Assembly (NCBI RefSeq): GCF_013812825.1
Contig: NZ_JACCSU010000064.1
Span: forward strand, 1-44,256
Reading direction: 5' to 3'
Source of the DNA: Sphingomonas sp.
GTDB lineage: Bacteria; Pseudomonadota; Alphaproteobacteria; Sphingomonadales; Sphingomonadaceae
DNA length: 44,256 bases
Shown here: positions 7,977 through 17,868 of the stretch, piece after piece
How positions within the stretch are numbered: position 1 is the stretch's first letter
How the letters are laid out: each line of letters opens with the position of its first letter
The notes under the pieces: model-generated
Databases searched by the model: none
Told to the model about the DNA's origin: nothing
What the model saw: the letters and a program-made list of their open reading frames with translations, nothing else
Made by a program: the position numbers and the translations under genes

Positions 7977-9427
7977 TCGCCTTCGAGAGCCTCGATGAGC
8001 GGCCGCAAGTGCCGCTGATAGTTCCGCCAGCGCCCTGACGATCGCGTGTAGAGCGGCTGGCGCACCTGCCAGACGCTGGCCGTTTTCACCACCCGGTCGC
8101 CTGAGTGGAAGTCGAGGCACTCGTCCTCCCATTCCAGGCCGCAGAACGCGAGCAGCCGCTCGACCACCGCCCGCGGCTCAAGGACCAGCGCGTCGTAATC
8201 GAGGTCGTGGATGTCATCGCCGTAGAGCGCCTTCCAGTGCGCCATCAGCCGCCGGTACTCGCCATGCCAGTGAGCCGCGTGTTTGAGGTCGAGCGCGTAA
8301 GCCATCGTCGGGTCGAGGTGGAGGAAATAAAGCGACAGCAGATTGTCGAGCGGGTCGCGCCGGGTGTGGACGATCTTCGCTTCGGGGAACATCGCCTTGA
8401 TCAAGCCGATGTGGAGAAAATTGTCGGGGCGTTTGTCGGTGAAGATTGATCCCGGTTCATCGACCGGCACAGCAGCGAGATAGGCGCGGCGCAGTTGCTC
8501 GAAGACCGCCGGATCCGATGACAGGAGCGCGTCGGGGTAGGGCCGGATGCGGTCGACCAGCGCCGGAACCAGGTCGAGCTCGCCGCCGGCCGTCACCCGG
8601 CTGTGCCCGGCAAGGATTTGCTCGACCAGGGTCGAGCCCGAGCGGAACAGGCCGCAGATGAACAGAGGCGCCCGGCCGGCGCTCGATGGGCGCGGCTGCG
8701 CGGGTTCCGGAAAGGCGGCGATCAGCCGGTCGACCAGCTGCTCCTGGGCTCGCGGGTCATAGCCGCGGAACTGTGGGCCGTAGCTGGCGGCGCTGGCGCG
8801 ATTGGCGGCCGAATAAGCCTCGAAAGCCGAGTCGTGATCGCCCGCCTGGTCGAGCAGCCGGCCGAGAGCGAAACCCAAATCGGCCTTCTCCGCAGGCGCC
8901 CTTTGCGGGCTCGCGGCCGCCGCCCGCACTCGCTCGATCAACGGATCATCGGGGCCATCGGGATCGCTGACCTGGGCGAGCCGGGCGAGCGCCAGCGCAT
9001 TCTCCGGCTGCAGCTCCAGCGCCCGCTGATAGGCGTCGCGAGCCGCCGCTTTGTCGCCGCGGTCCTCGTGCAGATTGCCGAGGTTGAGCAGCCCCGGGAC
9101 ATAGGCCGGGTTGAGCGCCAATGCGGCCTCGAGCTCGCCAAGCGCGTCCCGGGGCCGTCCCAGATGATCCGAAAGGATCACCGCCCGGTTGAGATGCACC
9201 TCTTCGGGGTCGTCGACACCGCGATCGAGCGCCTGGCGGTACGAGTCGAGCGCCTCGTCGAACCGCCGCGCCTGCTTTTGCAGCCAGCCCAGATTGTACC
9301 AGCTTCCCGGCAGGTCGGGATTGGCGGCCAGCAGCCGTTGGTAGGCGGCGATCGCCTCGCCGACACGGCCCGCCTCGCGCAGCGCGGAGGCTTCCTTCAA
9401 CAGCGATCGCCATGGGGTCTCGGTCAT
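7973..9427 (-). CDS. TPR-containing sulfotransferase
   Basis: A 484-residue protein. Residues 1-210 carry TPR repeats (GSWYNLGWLQKQARRFDEAL, PGLLNLGNLHEDRGD, AYQRALELQPENALALARL). Residues 250-480 match the Sulfotransfer_3 family (PF13469): the 5'-phosphosulfate-binding loop FICGLFRSGSTLVEQIL (256-272), an invariant-looking GGELD, a 3'-phosphate-binding stretch around HTRRDPLDNLLSLYF, and a C-terminal WQVRQPLYTRSSGRWRNY. The enzyme would move sulfate from PAPS to a hydroxyl or amine acceptor; related TPR-sulfotransferases include proteins similar to tyrosylprotein sulfotransferases. No signal peptide. It lies 47 bases downstream of clpB on the same strand and is convergent with the small secreted proteins. 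The TPR design shared with the two oxygenases links it to that group. Confidence 0.88.
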   Translation of the reverse strand: MTETPWRSLLKEASALREAGRVGEAIAAYQRLLAANPDLPGSWYNLGWLQKQARRFDEALDSYRQALDRGVDDPEEVHLNRAVILSDHLGRPRDALGELEAALALNPAYVPGLLNLGNLHEDRGDKAAARDAYQRALELQPENALALARLAQVSDPDGPDDPLIERVRAAAASPQRAPAEKADLGFALGRLLDQAGDHDSAFEAYSAANRASAASYGPQFRGYDPRAQEQLVDRLIAAFPEPAQPRPSSAGRAPLFICGLFRSGSTLVEQILAGHSRVTAGGELDLVPALVDRIRPYPDALLSSDPAVFEQLRRAYLAAVPVDEPGSIFTDKRPDNFLHIGLIKAMFPEAKIVHTRRDPLDNLLSLYFLHLDPTMAYALDLKHAAHWHGEYRRLMAHWKALYGDDIHDLDYDALVLEPRAVVERLLAFCGLEWEDECLDFHSGDRVVKTASVWQVRQPLYTRSSGRWRNYQRHLRPLIEALEGD

Positions 9428-9474
9428 CGAGCGCTTGTATCGCGGCGCTTGCGCGTCCTGTCGAGCAGCCGCGC

Positions 9475-12075
<2,601 letters not shown>

Positions 12076-12100
12076 CGCTCACCCCTGTGCTTTGCCGCCG

Positions 12101-12128
12101 ATATGGAGTTGCACATCGGCAACACAAG
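12101..12128 (-). promoter_or_regulatory. Heat-shock (RpoH-type) promoter of clpB
   Basis: Read on the minus strand: CTTGTG (12128-12123), a 14-base spacer, then CTCCATAT (12108-12101), close to the sigma32 pattern CTTGAA...CCCCATNT. It ends 25 bases before the clpB ATG, giving a short leader. The position and gene make the call plausible; start-site data would be needed to confirm it. Confidence 0.5.
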
Positions 12129-12142
12129 GGGGAACGCTGCGG

Positions 12143-12937
12143 CTACCGATTGAACGGCGGCGAGAGCTCCGGGGGCTTCGCCGGGGGCGTCGGCGCGGGG
12201 GCCAGCGGATCGGCCACCGGCGCCGGGACCGGCGTCGTCGCAACGATGGGCGGCTGCGGCTGCGGCGGCTGGTAGACCGATGCGACATCGGCCGGGCGGA
12301 TGATCGACGGGCATGTCGTCGAGCCCGCATCAGCCCCCCAACGCCGGTATTTGGTCGTGTCGACGTGGAACCGGAGGAACGCGTAGAATCCGAGCCCGAC
12401 CCCGTAGTCGGGCCCGCGCTTCGGGTGCATGTTGCAAAGCGTCCGCATCAGATGCTCGCGCGTGGTCGGCCGAAGCGGCACCAGGTCGATGGCCGAATAA
12501 TGCTTGTGGGCGCTCTCACGCGCTCCGCCGGCGCAGACGTTGAGAAGCGGGTTGCGGTAGGCGGACACCGGCTCGACCGGCCCGACCGCCGGGATCACGA
12601 AGTCGCGCACGTAGCGCAGCGTCTGGACGACGTTGGGCCATTCCTGGACCGGCGGAACCTCGAACGGCTGCGCTCCGCAGCGCTGCCACGACGAGGCGGT
12701 GCGCAGCAGCTGCCAGGTCGGCACGATCCCGCCGACGCCATAGGTGACCAGGTAATTGTTGAAGCTGTTGACCGCGTGCGAGCGGCTCGGCGAGGCCAGG
12801 AACCAGCTGCGGTAGCCGGGTTCGTCCTGGCCCGCGGTCACATAGGCCGCGGTCGGCTGCCACGCGTATGGCGCCGGCGCGGGGACGGCCATCGGCTGCG
12901 CCGAAGCGGCCATCGTCAGTGCAGCGAGCAAGCTCAT
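12143..12937 (-). CDS. Peptidase M15 family (D-Ala-D-Ala carboxypeptidase-like) exported protein
   Basis: A 264-residue protein with a short N-terminal hydrophobic signal (MSLLAALTMAASAQ). The central domain, residues 120-205, matches the M15 zinc peptidase fold (Peptidase_M15_3 type): SAYRNPLLN, then ESAHKHYSAIDLVP, where His and Asp are expected zinc ligands, and FLRFHVDTT with the third His. Members cut D-Ala-containing peptides of peptidoglycan in the periplasm. The C-terminal 60 residues are Pro-rich and probably disordered. The signal peptide lacks a basic start, so the true start may be slightly different, but no better start codon with a binding site is visible. It is divergent from the PHA-system gene, 62 bases apart. 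Confidence 0.78.
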   Translation of the reverse strand: MSLLAALTMAASAQPMAVPAPAPYAWQPTAAYVTAGQDEPGYRSWFLASPSRSHAVNSFNNYLVTYGVGGIVPTWQLLRTASSWQRCGAQPFEVPPVQEWPNVVQTLRYVRDFVIPAVGPVEPVSAYRNPLLNVCAGGARESAHKHYSAIDLVPLRPTTREHLMRTLCNMHPKRGPDYGVGLGFYAFLRFHVDTTKYRRWGADAGSTTCPSIIRPADVASVYQPPQPQPPIVATTPVPAPVADPLAPAPTPPAKPPELSPPFNR

Positions 12938-12999
12938 CAGCGCAGCATAATGGATGGCCGCAGCTTGAAAAGCGATGAACGGCTGCCCACTCTCGCTCG

Positions 13000-13317
13000 A
13001 TGCAACAGCCGATCCAGGTCGACCTGCCGCACAAGCTTGGCCGCGAGGAGGCCCGGCGGCGCATCGCCAACAACATCCACAAGCTGAAGGAACATATCCC
13101 GGGCGGCGCGTCGCACGTCGAATCGAAATGGACCGGGGATGATCTCGACCTCACCGTCCACGCGATGGGCCAGGCGGTCGAGACCAGGATCGGGGTCGAG
13201 GAAACCGTGGTCCGGGTCCAGGTGATGCTGCCGGGCATGCTGGCGCTGTTCGCCGGCCCGATCGAGGCGATGCTGCAGAAGAAGGGCAACGTCCTGCTCG
13301 AGGACAAGCGCGACTAA
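13000..13317 (+). CDS. Polyhydroxyalkanoic acid system family protein
   Basis: A 105-residue cytoplasmic protein matching the PHA granule-region family (PHA_gran_rgn, PF09650): IQVDLPHKLGREEARRRI at the start, HIPGG, KWTGDDLDLTVHAMGQ and VRVQVMLPGMLALFAGPIE. The family is often near polyester storage genes but its function is not settled; the fold resembles START/SRPBCC-like small domains, which is only an impression. No ribosome binding site is visible before the ATG, so it may be leaderless. A REP element follows directly after the stop. Confidence 0.8.
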   Translation: MQQPIQVDLPHKLGREEARRRIANNIHKLKEHIPGGASHVESKWTGDDLDLTVHAMGQAVETRIGVEETVVRVQVMLPGMLALFAGPIEAMLQKKGNVLLEDKRD

Positions 13318-13324
13318 GCGAGAG

Positions 13325-13390
13325 ACCCTCACCCCAACCCTCTCCCGCGCGCGGGAGAGGGAGGAGCGGCGCAGCCGCGGAGGGTGAGGG
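13325..13390. repeat. REP element, CCCTCTCCC family
   Basis: Core palindrome CCCTCTCCCGCG/CGCGGGAGAGGG (13337-13360), 12+12 bases with no loop, flanked by the inverted words ACCCTCACC and GGGTGAGGG. The same core occurs at 17475, 17869, 17917 and 17964 in this window. It sits between two same-strand genes, where it may act as a transcript-end hairpin. Confidence 0.85.
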
Positions 13391-13445
13391 TTCTTGCCTC
13401 CTCCGTCCTTCCCTCTAAGCATCCGACCGAACTGGAGGGCAACGG

Positions 13446-14750
13446 ATGCGGCATTTCGCGGTGGTCGGCTCGGGTCCGGCGGGCTTCTACACCGCCGAGG
13501 CATTGGCCAAGGCGTACGGCAATGACGCGAGGATCGACATCATCGACCGCTACCCGGTGCCGTACGGGCTGATCCGCTTCGGAGTCGCGCCCGACCACCA
13601 GTCATTGAAGGCCGTCTCCAAGCGCTATGAAAAGGTCGCCGAGACCGACGGTGTCGGCTTCATCGGCAATGTCGCCGTCGGCCGCGACGTGTCGGTCGCC
13701 GAGCTGCTCGAGCAATATGACGCGGTGGTCCTCGGCATCGGCGCTCCACACGACCGCAAGCTCGGCATCCCCGGCGAGGATTTGCCCGGAGTGATCGGCT
13801 CGGCCGAGTTCGTCGGCTGGTACAACGGCCACCCCGAGTTCGCCGACCTGAACCCGCCGCTCGACGGCTCCCACGCGGCGGTGATCGGCAACGGCAATGT
13901 CGCGCTCGACGTCGCCCGGATCCTCGCCAAGACGAGGGCCGAGTTCGAGGGCTCCGACATCGTCGGCCATGCGCTCGAGGCGCTCGACCGATCGGCGATC
14001 CGGACCATCACCATCCTCGGCCGCCGAGGCCCGCACCAGATCGCCATGACCCCCAAGGAATTGGGCGAGCTCGGCCACCTCGAGGCGGCGGTGCCGATCA
14101 TCGACCTCGATGACTTCCCGCCGCTCGAAGCCGACGCTGCGCTCGAGCCCGGGCAGCGCAAGTCGGTGACCATCCTTCGGGAGTTCGGCAACATCCGCTC
14201 GAACAAGCCCAAGGCGATGGTGTTCGACTTCTTCGCCAAGCCCCTTTCCATCGAAGGCTCCGGCGGCGCCGAGCAGGTGGTGGTCGAGCGCACGCAGCTC
14301 GACGAGAACGGCTCGGCGAGAGGCACCGGCGAGACTTACGAAGTCCCGGGCTCGCTGGTCGTCAGCTGCATCGGCTACTCGACCCCGCCGATGGACGGGG
14401 TCCCCTACGACGAGCGCGGCGGCAAATTCCTCAACGAAACCGGCCGAATCTCCGACCGGCTGTATTGCGTCGGCTGGGCGCGGCGCGGCCCGACCGGGAC
14501 CATCGGCACCAACCGCCCCGACGGCTATGAGGTGGCCGAGGCGATCGCGGCCGCGATGCCGCCGGAAAGCAGCGGCGGCCGGGCCGGCGCCGAAGGCCTC
14601 CTGCGCCTGCTGGGCGAGCGAGGCGCCAGGGCCACCGACTTTACCGACTGGCGCCGAATCGAAAAAGCGGAGGAAGCCGCCGCCCGCGCCGGCAGCCCTC
14701 GCGAGAAAATGGTCCGGGTCGAGGAGTGGCTCCAGACGCTAGGGCTGTAG
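13446..14750 (+). CDS. FprA-type ferredoxin/adrenodoxin--NADP+ reductase
   Basis: A 434-residue flavoprotein. The N-terminus has the FAD-binding GSGPAG (residues 8-13) after a beta-strand, then YPVPYGLIRFGVAPDH, a hallmark of adrenodoxin reductase/FprA and of the related glutamate synthase small subunit. The NADPH-binding loop is GNGNVA (148-153), followed by LDVARIL. RRGPHQIAMTPKEL and the C-terminal CVGWARRGPTGTIGTNR also fit FprA. The enzyme moves electrons between NADPH and ferredoxins or P450 systems in the cytoplasm. GGAGGG lies 6-11 bases before the ATG. A different repeat element and tRNA-Pro follow. Assignment to the family is firm; the partner ferredoxin is not in the window. Confidence 0.9.
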   Translation: MRHFAVVGSGPAGFYTAEALAKAYGNDARIDIIDRYPVPYGLIRFGVAPDHQSLKAVSKRYEKVAETDGVGFIGNVAVGRDVSVAELLEQYDAVVLGIGAPHDRKLGIPGEDLPGVIGSAEFVGWYNGHPEFADLNPPLDGSHAAVIGNGNVALDVARILAKTRAEFEGSDIVGHALEALDRSAIRTITILGRRGPHQIAMTPKELGELGHLEAAVPIIDLDDFPPLEADAALEPGQRKSVTILREFGNIRSNKPKAMVFDFFAKPLSIEGSGGAEQVVVERTQLDENGSARGTGETYEVPGSLVVSCIGYSTPPMDGVPYDERGGKFLNETGRISDRLYCVGWARRGPTGTIGTNRPDGYEVAEAIAAAMPPESSGGRAGAEGLLRLLGERGARATDFTDWRRIEKAEEAAARAGSPREKMVRVEEWLQTLGL

Positions 14751-14754
14751 GATC

Positions 14755-14834
14755 CGTCATCCCGGACTTGATCCGGGATCCGCCTGTTTCTGCGCCGAAG
14801 TCGGCAGGGCCCGGCTCAAGGCCGGGGTGACGGT
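14755..14834. repeat. Repeat element of the GTCATCCCGGACTTGATCCGGG family
   Basis: CGTCATCCCGGACTTGATCC opens the element and CCGGCTCAAGGCCGGGGTGACG closes it, giving inverted ends around a small internal stem (CCCGGACTTGATCCGGG). This is a dispersed repeat I recall from alphaproteobacterial genomes. It fills the gap between the reductase gene and tRNA-Pro; nothing else is seen there. Confidence 0.75.
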
Positions 14835-14913
14835 CGAGGTTCGCTTGCGTTCGCCACGGCCGCCCTCTATCTACCCGCGGCCTTGGCTCCCGTGCAAAAA
14901 GGCGGGTTCCGGT

Positions 14914-14990
14914 CGGGGAGTAGCTCAGCCTGGTAGAGCACTGTCTTCGGGAGGCAGGGGCCGGAGGTTCGAATCCTCTCTCCCCGACCA
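14914..14990 (+). tRNA. tRNA-Pro (anticodon CGG)
   Basis: A full cloverleaf of 77 bases: acceptor stem CGGGGAG with CTCCCCG, D arm GCTC..GAGC, anticodon stem CTGTC/GGCAG with loop TTCGGGA (anticodon CGG), T arm GGAGG/CCTCT with loop TTCGAAT, and an encoded CCA end. A T-rich stretch (ATTTTTGTTT) follows at once and may end transcription. Open frames antisense to it are artefacts. Confidence 0.96.
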
Positions 14991-15015
14991 ATTTTTGTTT
15001 CCGGCCGCTCCGCCC

Positions 15016-15606
15016 CTATCCGCTTGGCGGCGGCGGGGCGGGGGCGGCTGCCGGGCCCCCCGGAGCCGGGCGGTTGCCTTGCTGGCAGGTCTCGGTGAGC
15101 TTCCCGACCTCAGCCGAGGGCGGCAGGATCAGCGTTTCCAATCCCTCGACGCGCACTTCCAGCGGCTGGTCGAAGCGCATCAGCGCCGGGATCAGCTGGT
15201 CGTTGTACGGTGCTCTCGCCTGAACCTCCGGCTGGTCGTCGGGGCCGGTCGTGGCCGCAAGCCGCCGGACGTCGCCGCCGGTGCGCAGCTGCATCAGGCC
15301 AAGATTGGCGCGGGCGACCAGCCCGTGCCTTCGAAACACAAGCCCGCCGCGTCGGTCGCAGCCGATGCTGAACAGCAGCTCGCCGCCCGGAGCGTGGAAT
15401 GCCACCGACTGGCCTTCGGCGTCGCCGGCCGGCTGCCAGGACCCGCTGGTGGTCCCGTCATTCTTGTCCTCGACGGCATCGACCGGAGCGAGCTCGTTGG
15501 AGTCGGAATCGGTGGCCGGGGCCCCGGCATCGGCGCAGGACGCGAGCGCCGCCGCGGCCAGCAAGAGCAGCGGCAATCGCAGCTGCGCTATCGCCCGCGC
15601 GGTCAC
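15016..15606 (-). CDS. Predicted lipoprotein of unknown function
   Basis: A 196-residue protein starting at GTG 15606, whose first base pair overlaps the stop of the upstream aldolase gene (GTGA). The start is supported by the signal peptide that begins there, with lipobox LASC at residues 21-24 after LRLPLLLLAAAA. The mature protein has an acidic Ser/Asp linker, a globular part with Cys in SIGCDRRGGLVF and LTETCQQG, and a Pro/Ala tail. The strand pattern 'LLFSIGCD' and 'LRTGGDVRRL' recurs in sphingomonad lipoproteins, as I recall, without a known role. It probably is anchored to a membrane on the periplasmic side. It is the last gene of the aldolase operon. Confidence 0.75.
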   Translation of the reverse strand: MTARAIAQLRLPLLLLAAAALASCADAGAPATDSDSNELAPVDAVEDKNDGTTSGSWQPAGDAEGQSVAFHAPGGELLFSIGCDRRGGLVFRRHGLVARANLGLMQLRTGGDVRRLAATTGPDDQPEVQARAPYNDQLIPALMRFDQPLEVRVEGLETLILPPSAEVGKLTETCQQGNRPAPGGPAAAPAPPPPSG

Positions 15607-16418
15607 GTCGCAAAGCCCGGGTCGAGGCGGAACGCCTTGCGCTTGAGCGCCGGCCAGGCGAGCAGCTTGGCGGCAAGCGCAATCCCGACGCTGCCCTGCT
15701 GCGCGGCGACCTCGGGCGCTCCCTGAGGCGGGTTGTTGACATGCTCGCCGGCGCTCAGCGCCATGATCTGCGCCTGGCACGCGCGCTCGAGGAAATAGAG
15801 CCGAACGAAGCATTCGCCGACGCTCGGGCCGAGCGCCAGCGTGCCGTGGTTGCGAAACATCATCGCGTTCTTGTTCCCCAAATCGGCGACGATGCGCTCG
15901 CGCTCGTCGAGATCGACCGCCACCCCCTCATAGTCGTGGAACGCCAGGTCGGCACGCACCAGCATCGCCGTCTGGGTCAGCGGCAGCAACCCGTCGCAGT
16001 GCGCCGACACCGCCTGTCCGGCGGGCGTGTGCAGGTGCATCACCGCCTGCGCGTCCGCGCGCGCCATGTGGATCGCCGAATGGATGGTGAAGCCGGCCGG
16101 ATTGGTGATGAACGGGCTCGGCTCGACCGGATTGCCGTCGAGCCCGACCTTGACCAGGCTGGACGCGGTGACCTCCTCGAACATCAGATTGTACGGGTTC
16201 AACAGGAAGTGGTGCTCGGGCCCCGGGATCCGCGCCGACAAATGGGTGAAGATCAGATCGTCCCAGCCGTAATAAGCGACCAGCCGATAGGCCGCGGCGA
16301 GATCGACGCGGATCGCCCATTCCTCGTCGCTGACCTTGCCCTGGAGCGATGGGATTTCGACCGATTCCAAGGCCGTGGTCGCGCCCATTCCGCGGTTGAT
16401 ATCGTCGACCCGGTTCAT
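15603..16418 (-). CDS. Class II aldolase/adducin family protein
   Basis: A 271-residue cytoplasmic protein matching the class II aldolase/adducin domain (PF00596). Zinc-binding His candidates are in IHSAIHMA (113-117), AVMHLHTP (128-130) and FRNHGTLALG. The start at 16418 is fixed by the ATGA overlap with the upstream GST-like gene and by the family's N-terminal WAIRVDLAAAYRLVAYYGWDDL; the longer frame upstream is antisense-like noise. The family cleaves or epimerises sugar phosphates; this longer type, with LNPYNLMFEEVTASSLVKV, is common in bacteria as a 'class II aldolase' of unknown substrate. Confidence 0.88.
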   Translation of the reverse strand: MNRVDDINRGMGATTALESVEIPSLQGKVSDEEWAIRVDLAAAYRLVAYYGWDDLIFTHLSARIPGPEHHFLLNPYNLMFEEVTASSLVKVGLDGNPVEPSPFITNPAGFTIHSAIHMARADAQAVMHLHTPAGQAVSAHCDGLLPLTQTAMLVRADLAFHDYEGVAVDLDERERIVADLGNKNAMMFRNHGTLALGPSVGECFVRLYFLERACQAQIMALSAGEHVNNPPQGAPEVAAQQGSVGIALAAKLLAWPALKRKAFRLDPGFAT

Positions 16419-17056
16419 TGCGGTGCCTCCTGCCGGTCGGGGTGGGCGGCGGCGAACGCCTCGATGCGGCTGGCGTTCGCGTCGGCTCGAACCAAGGTCG
16501 GAAAAGCGTCCAGCGGCACGTCGAAGCGCCGCGCGTTGTACATTTGCGGCACCAGGCAGACGTCGGCAATCGTCGGTGTTTCGCCGAACAGGAACTCGCC
16601 GGCCCGCTTGGCGGCCATCGCTTCCAATGCGGCGAAGCCCTCGCTCACCCAGTGCCGGTACCATGTGTCCCGGGCATCCTTGTCGACGCCAAGCGGGCCT
16701 TCGAGATATTTGAGCACCCGCAAATTGTTGAGCGGGTGGATGTCGCAGGCGATGGCCATCGCCATCGCCCGGACATGAGCTCCATCAGCCGAATTGGGCG
16801 GCAGCAGCGGGGGGTTGGGAAAGCGCTCGGCGAGATAGACGATGATCGCCAGGCTCTGGGTGAGCTTCAACCCGTCGATTTCGAGCATCGGCACCAGGCC
16901 TTGCGGATTGAGCGCTCGGTACTCGCCGCCCTTCTGCTCGCCCGCCGCCAAATTGACCCGCCGGCTCTCGTAATCGACGCCCTTCAGGTTGAGCGCGATC
17001 CGCACCCGGTAGGCGGCCGACGACCGGTAATAATCGTGGAGGATCGGCTGGCTCAT
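16415..17056 (-). CDS. Glutathione S-transferase, maleylacetoacetate isomerase-like
   Basis: A 213-residue protein with an N-terminal thioredoxin-like GST domain and C-terminal helical domain. YYRSSAAYRVRIALNLKG at the N-terminus matches the zeta-class motif (SS.S.RVRIAL); NPQGLVPML and LTQSLAIIVYL are the usual glutathione-site blocks, and PTIADVCLVPQMYNARRF closes the family pattern. Zeta GSTs turn maleylacetoacetate into fumarylacetoacetate in tyrosine breakdown. The Cys often present after SS is Ala here, which weakens but does not exclude isomerase activity. It overlaps the aldolase by 4 bases. No other tyrosine-pathway gene is in view. Confidence 0.85.
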   Translation of the reverse strand: MSQPILHDYYRSSAAYRVRIALNLKGVDYESRRVNLAAGEQKGGEYRALNPQGLVPMLEIDGLKLTQSLAIIVYLAERFPNPPLLPPNSADGAHVRAMAMAIACDIHPLNNLRVLKYLEGPLGVDKDARDTWYRHWVSEGFAALEAMAAKRAGEFLFGETPTIADVCLVPQMYNARRFDVPLDAFPTLVRADANASRIEAFAAAHPDRQEAPQ

Positions 17057-17066
17057 CGCGACCAGA

Positions 17067-17471
17067 CTACCGTTCCGCGAGGAACGGCGCCACCACTTCG
17101 GGGGGCACCCGGATCGGACGCCCCGACGCCTTGTCGATGATCGCCCAGAAAGTGCGCGCCTTAACGCAGAGCCGGCCGTCGTTGCCGGTAAATTCCATGT
17201 GGCGGTCGAAGCGCGCGCCCTTCGGCGCCTCGCCGACCCAGGTGCGCCCGACCACCCGGTCGCCCTCGACGGCGGCACGCAGATAATCGATCTCGTGGCG
17301 CACGATCACCCAGAAATAGGAGTCCTTGTGCGCCGGTGCCGCGACCGCTTCCCAGTGCGCGACCGCGACCTCCTGGATCCACTGCACCCACACCGCATTG
17401 TTGACGTGCCCGAGCTCGTCGATGTGCTCCGGCCGAGCCGTGAACGCCATCTCGAACGCCGGACGCGCCAC
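17067..17471 (-). CDS. Hotdog-fold acyl-CoA thioesterase
   Basis: A 134-residue YbgC/FadM-type 4-hydroxybenzoyl-CoA thioesterase. EHIDELGHVNNAVWVQWIQE holds the catalytic Asp18 and the HVNN block; VRHEIDYLRAA and VGRTWVGE follow. It hydrolyses acyl-CoA esters in the cytoplasm. Two starts are possible: GTG at 17471, preceded by GGGAGAGGG from a REP palindrome, or ATG at 17450 without a clear binding site. The GTG is taken because of the binding site; it overlaps the DUF559 stop by one base. The GST-like gene follows 10 bases downstream, so it likely is in the same transcript. Confidence 0.85.
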   Translation of the reverse strand: MARPAFEMAFTARPEHIDELGHVNNAVWVQWIQEVAVAHWEAVAAPAHKDSYFWVIVRHEIDYLRAAVEGDRVVGRTWVGEAPKGARFDRHMEFTGNDGRLCVKARTFWAIIDKASGRPIRVPPEVVAPFLAER

Positions 17472-17863
17472 TAACCCTCTCCCGCGTGCGGGAGAGGGCA
17501 GGGGGAGGGCTCTCCTTTATTCTCGGCCGCAGCGAGAATCGTCTCCAGCACACCCTCCAAATTCTCGAGAATGTCGTTGTTCCAGAAGCGCAGGACGTTG
17601 AACCCGCGCTGCTCCAGGTATTTCGTGCGTTCGCGCTCCATTTCCGCGTCGTGCTGACCGCCATCGAGTTCAATCACGAGTTTCGCGTCGATGCACACGA
17701 AGTCAGGAATGTACCAACCGATCGTTGCCTGTCGGCGGAACTTGAAACCTCCGAGTTGCCGGTTGCGCAATGCCCGCCAGATCAGCCGCTCGGCGTTCGT
17801 CGAGTCCCGCCTGAGGCGGCGGGCGTGCGGGTTGGTTCTGCCGATCGGAGCAGTAACCCTCAC
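17471..17863 (-). CDS. DUF559 endonuclease-domain protein bounded by REP elements
   Basis: A 130-residue protein with the DUF559 domain, a PD-(D/E)XK/Vsr-like nuclease fold. Visible blocks are AERLIWRALRNRQLGGFKFRRQ (residues 24-45), IGWYIPDFV with Asp54, and VIELDGGQH with Glu65 and Asp67 as candidate metal ligands, then YLEQRGFNVLRFWNNDI. The GTG start lies in the GGTGAGGGTT tail of a REP element, and the last 14 residues (GEPSPCPLPHAGEG) are translated from another REP. Thus the gene is framed by REP at both ends. Substrates of the family are unknown; it may be a DNA repair or mobile-element nuclease. Confidence 0.85.
   Translation of the reverse strand: MRVTAPIGRTNPHARRLRRDSTNAERLIWRALRNRQLGGFKFRRQATIGWYIPDFVCIDAKLVIELDGGQHDAEMERERTKYLEQRGFNVLRFWNNDILENLEGVLETILAAAENKGEPSPCPLPHAGEG
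17475..17498. repeat. REP palindrome at the DUF559 3' end
   Basis: CCCTCTCCCGC and GCGGGAGAGGG, 11 paired bases around a GT loop. On the minus strand it encodes the last residues of the DUF559 protein and supplies the GGGAGAGGG ribosome binding site of the thioesterase gene. Confidence 0.9.
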
Positions 17864-17868
17864 CCCGA

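Noticed and set aside
14641-14991. A minus-strand frame starting MVGERGFEPPAP
   Set aside because: This peptide is the translation of the complement of tRNA-Pro and is a well-known annotation artefact.
14991-15015. Rho-independent terminator after tRNA-Pro
   Set aside because: There is a T-rich run but no separate stem before it other than the tRNA itself.
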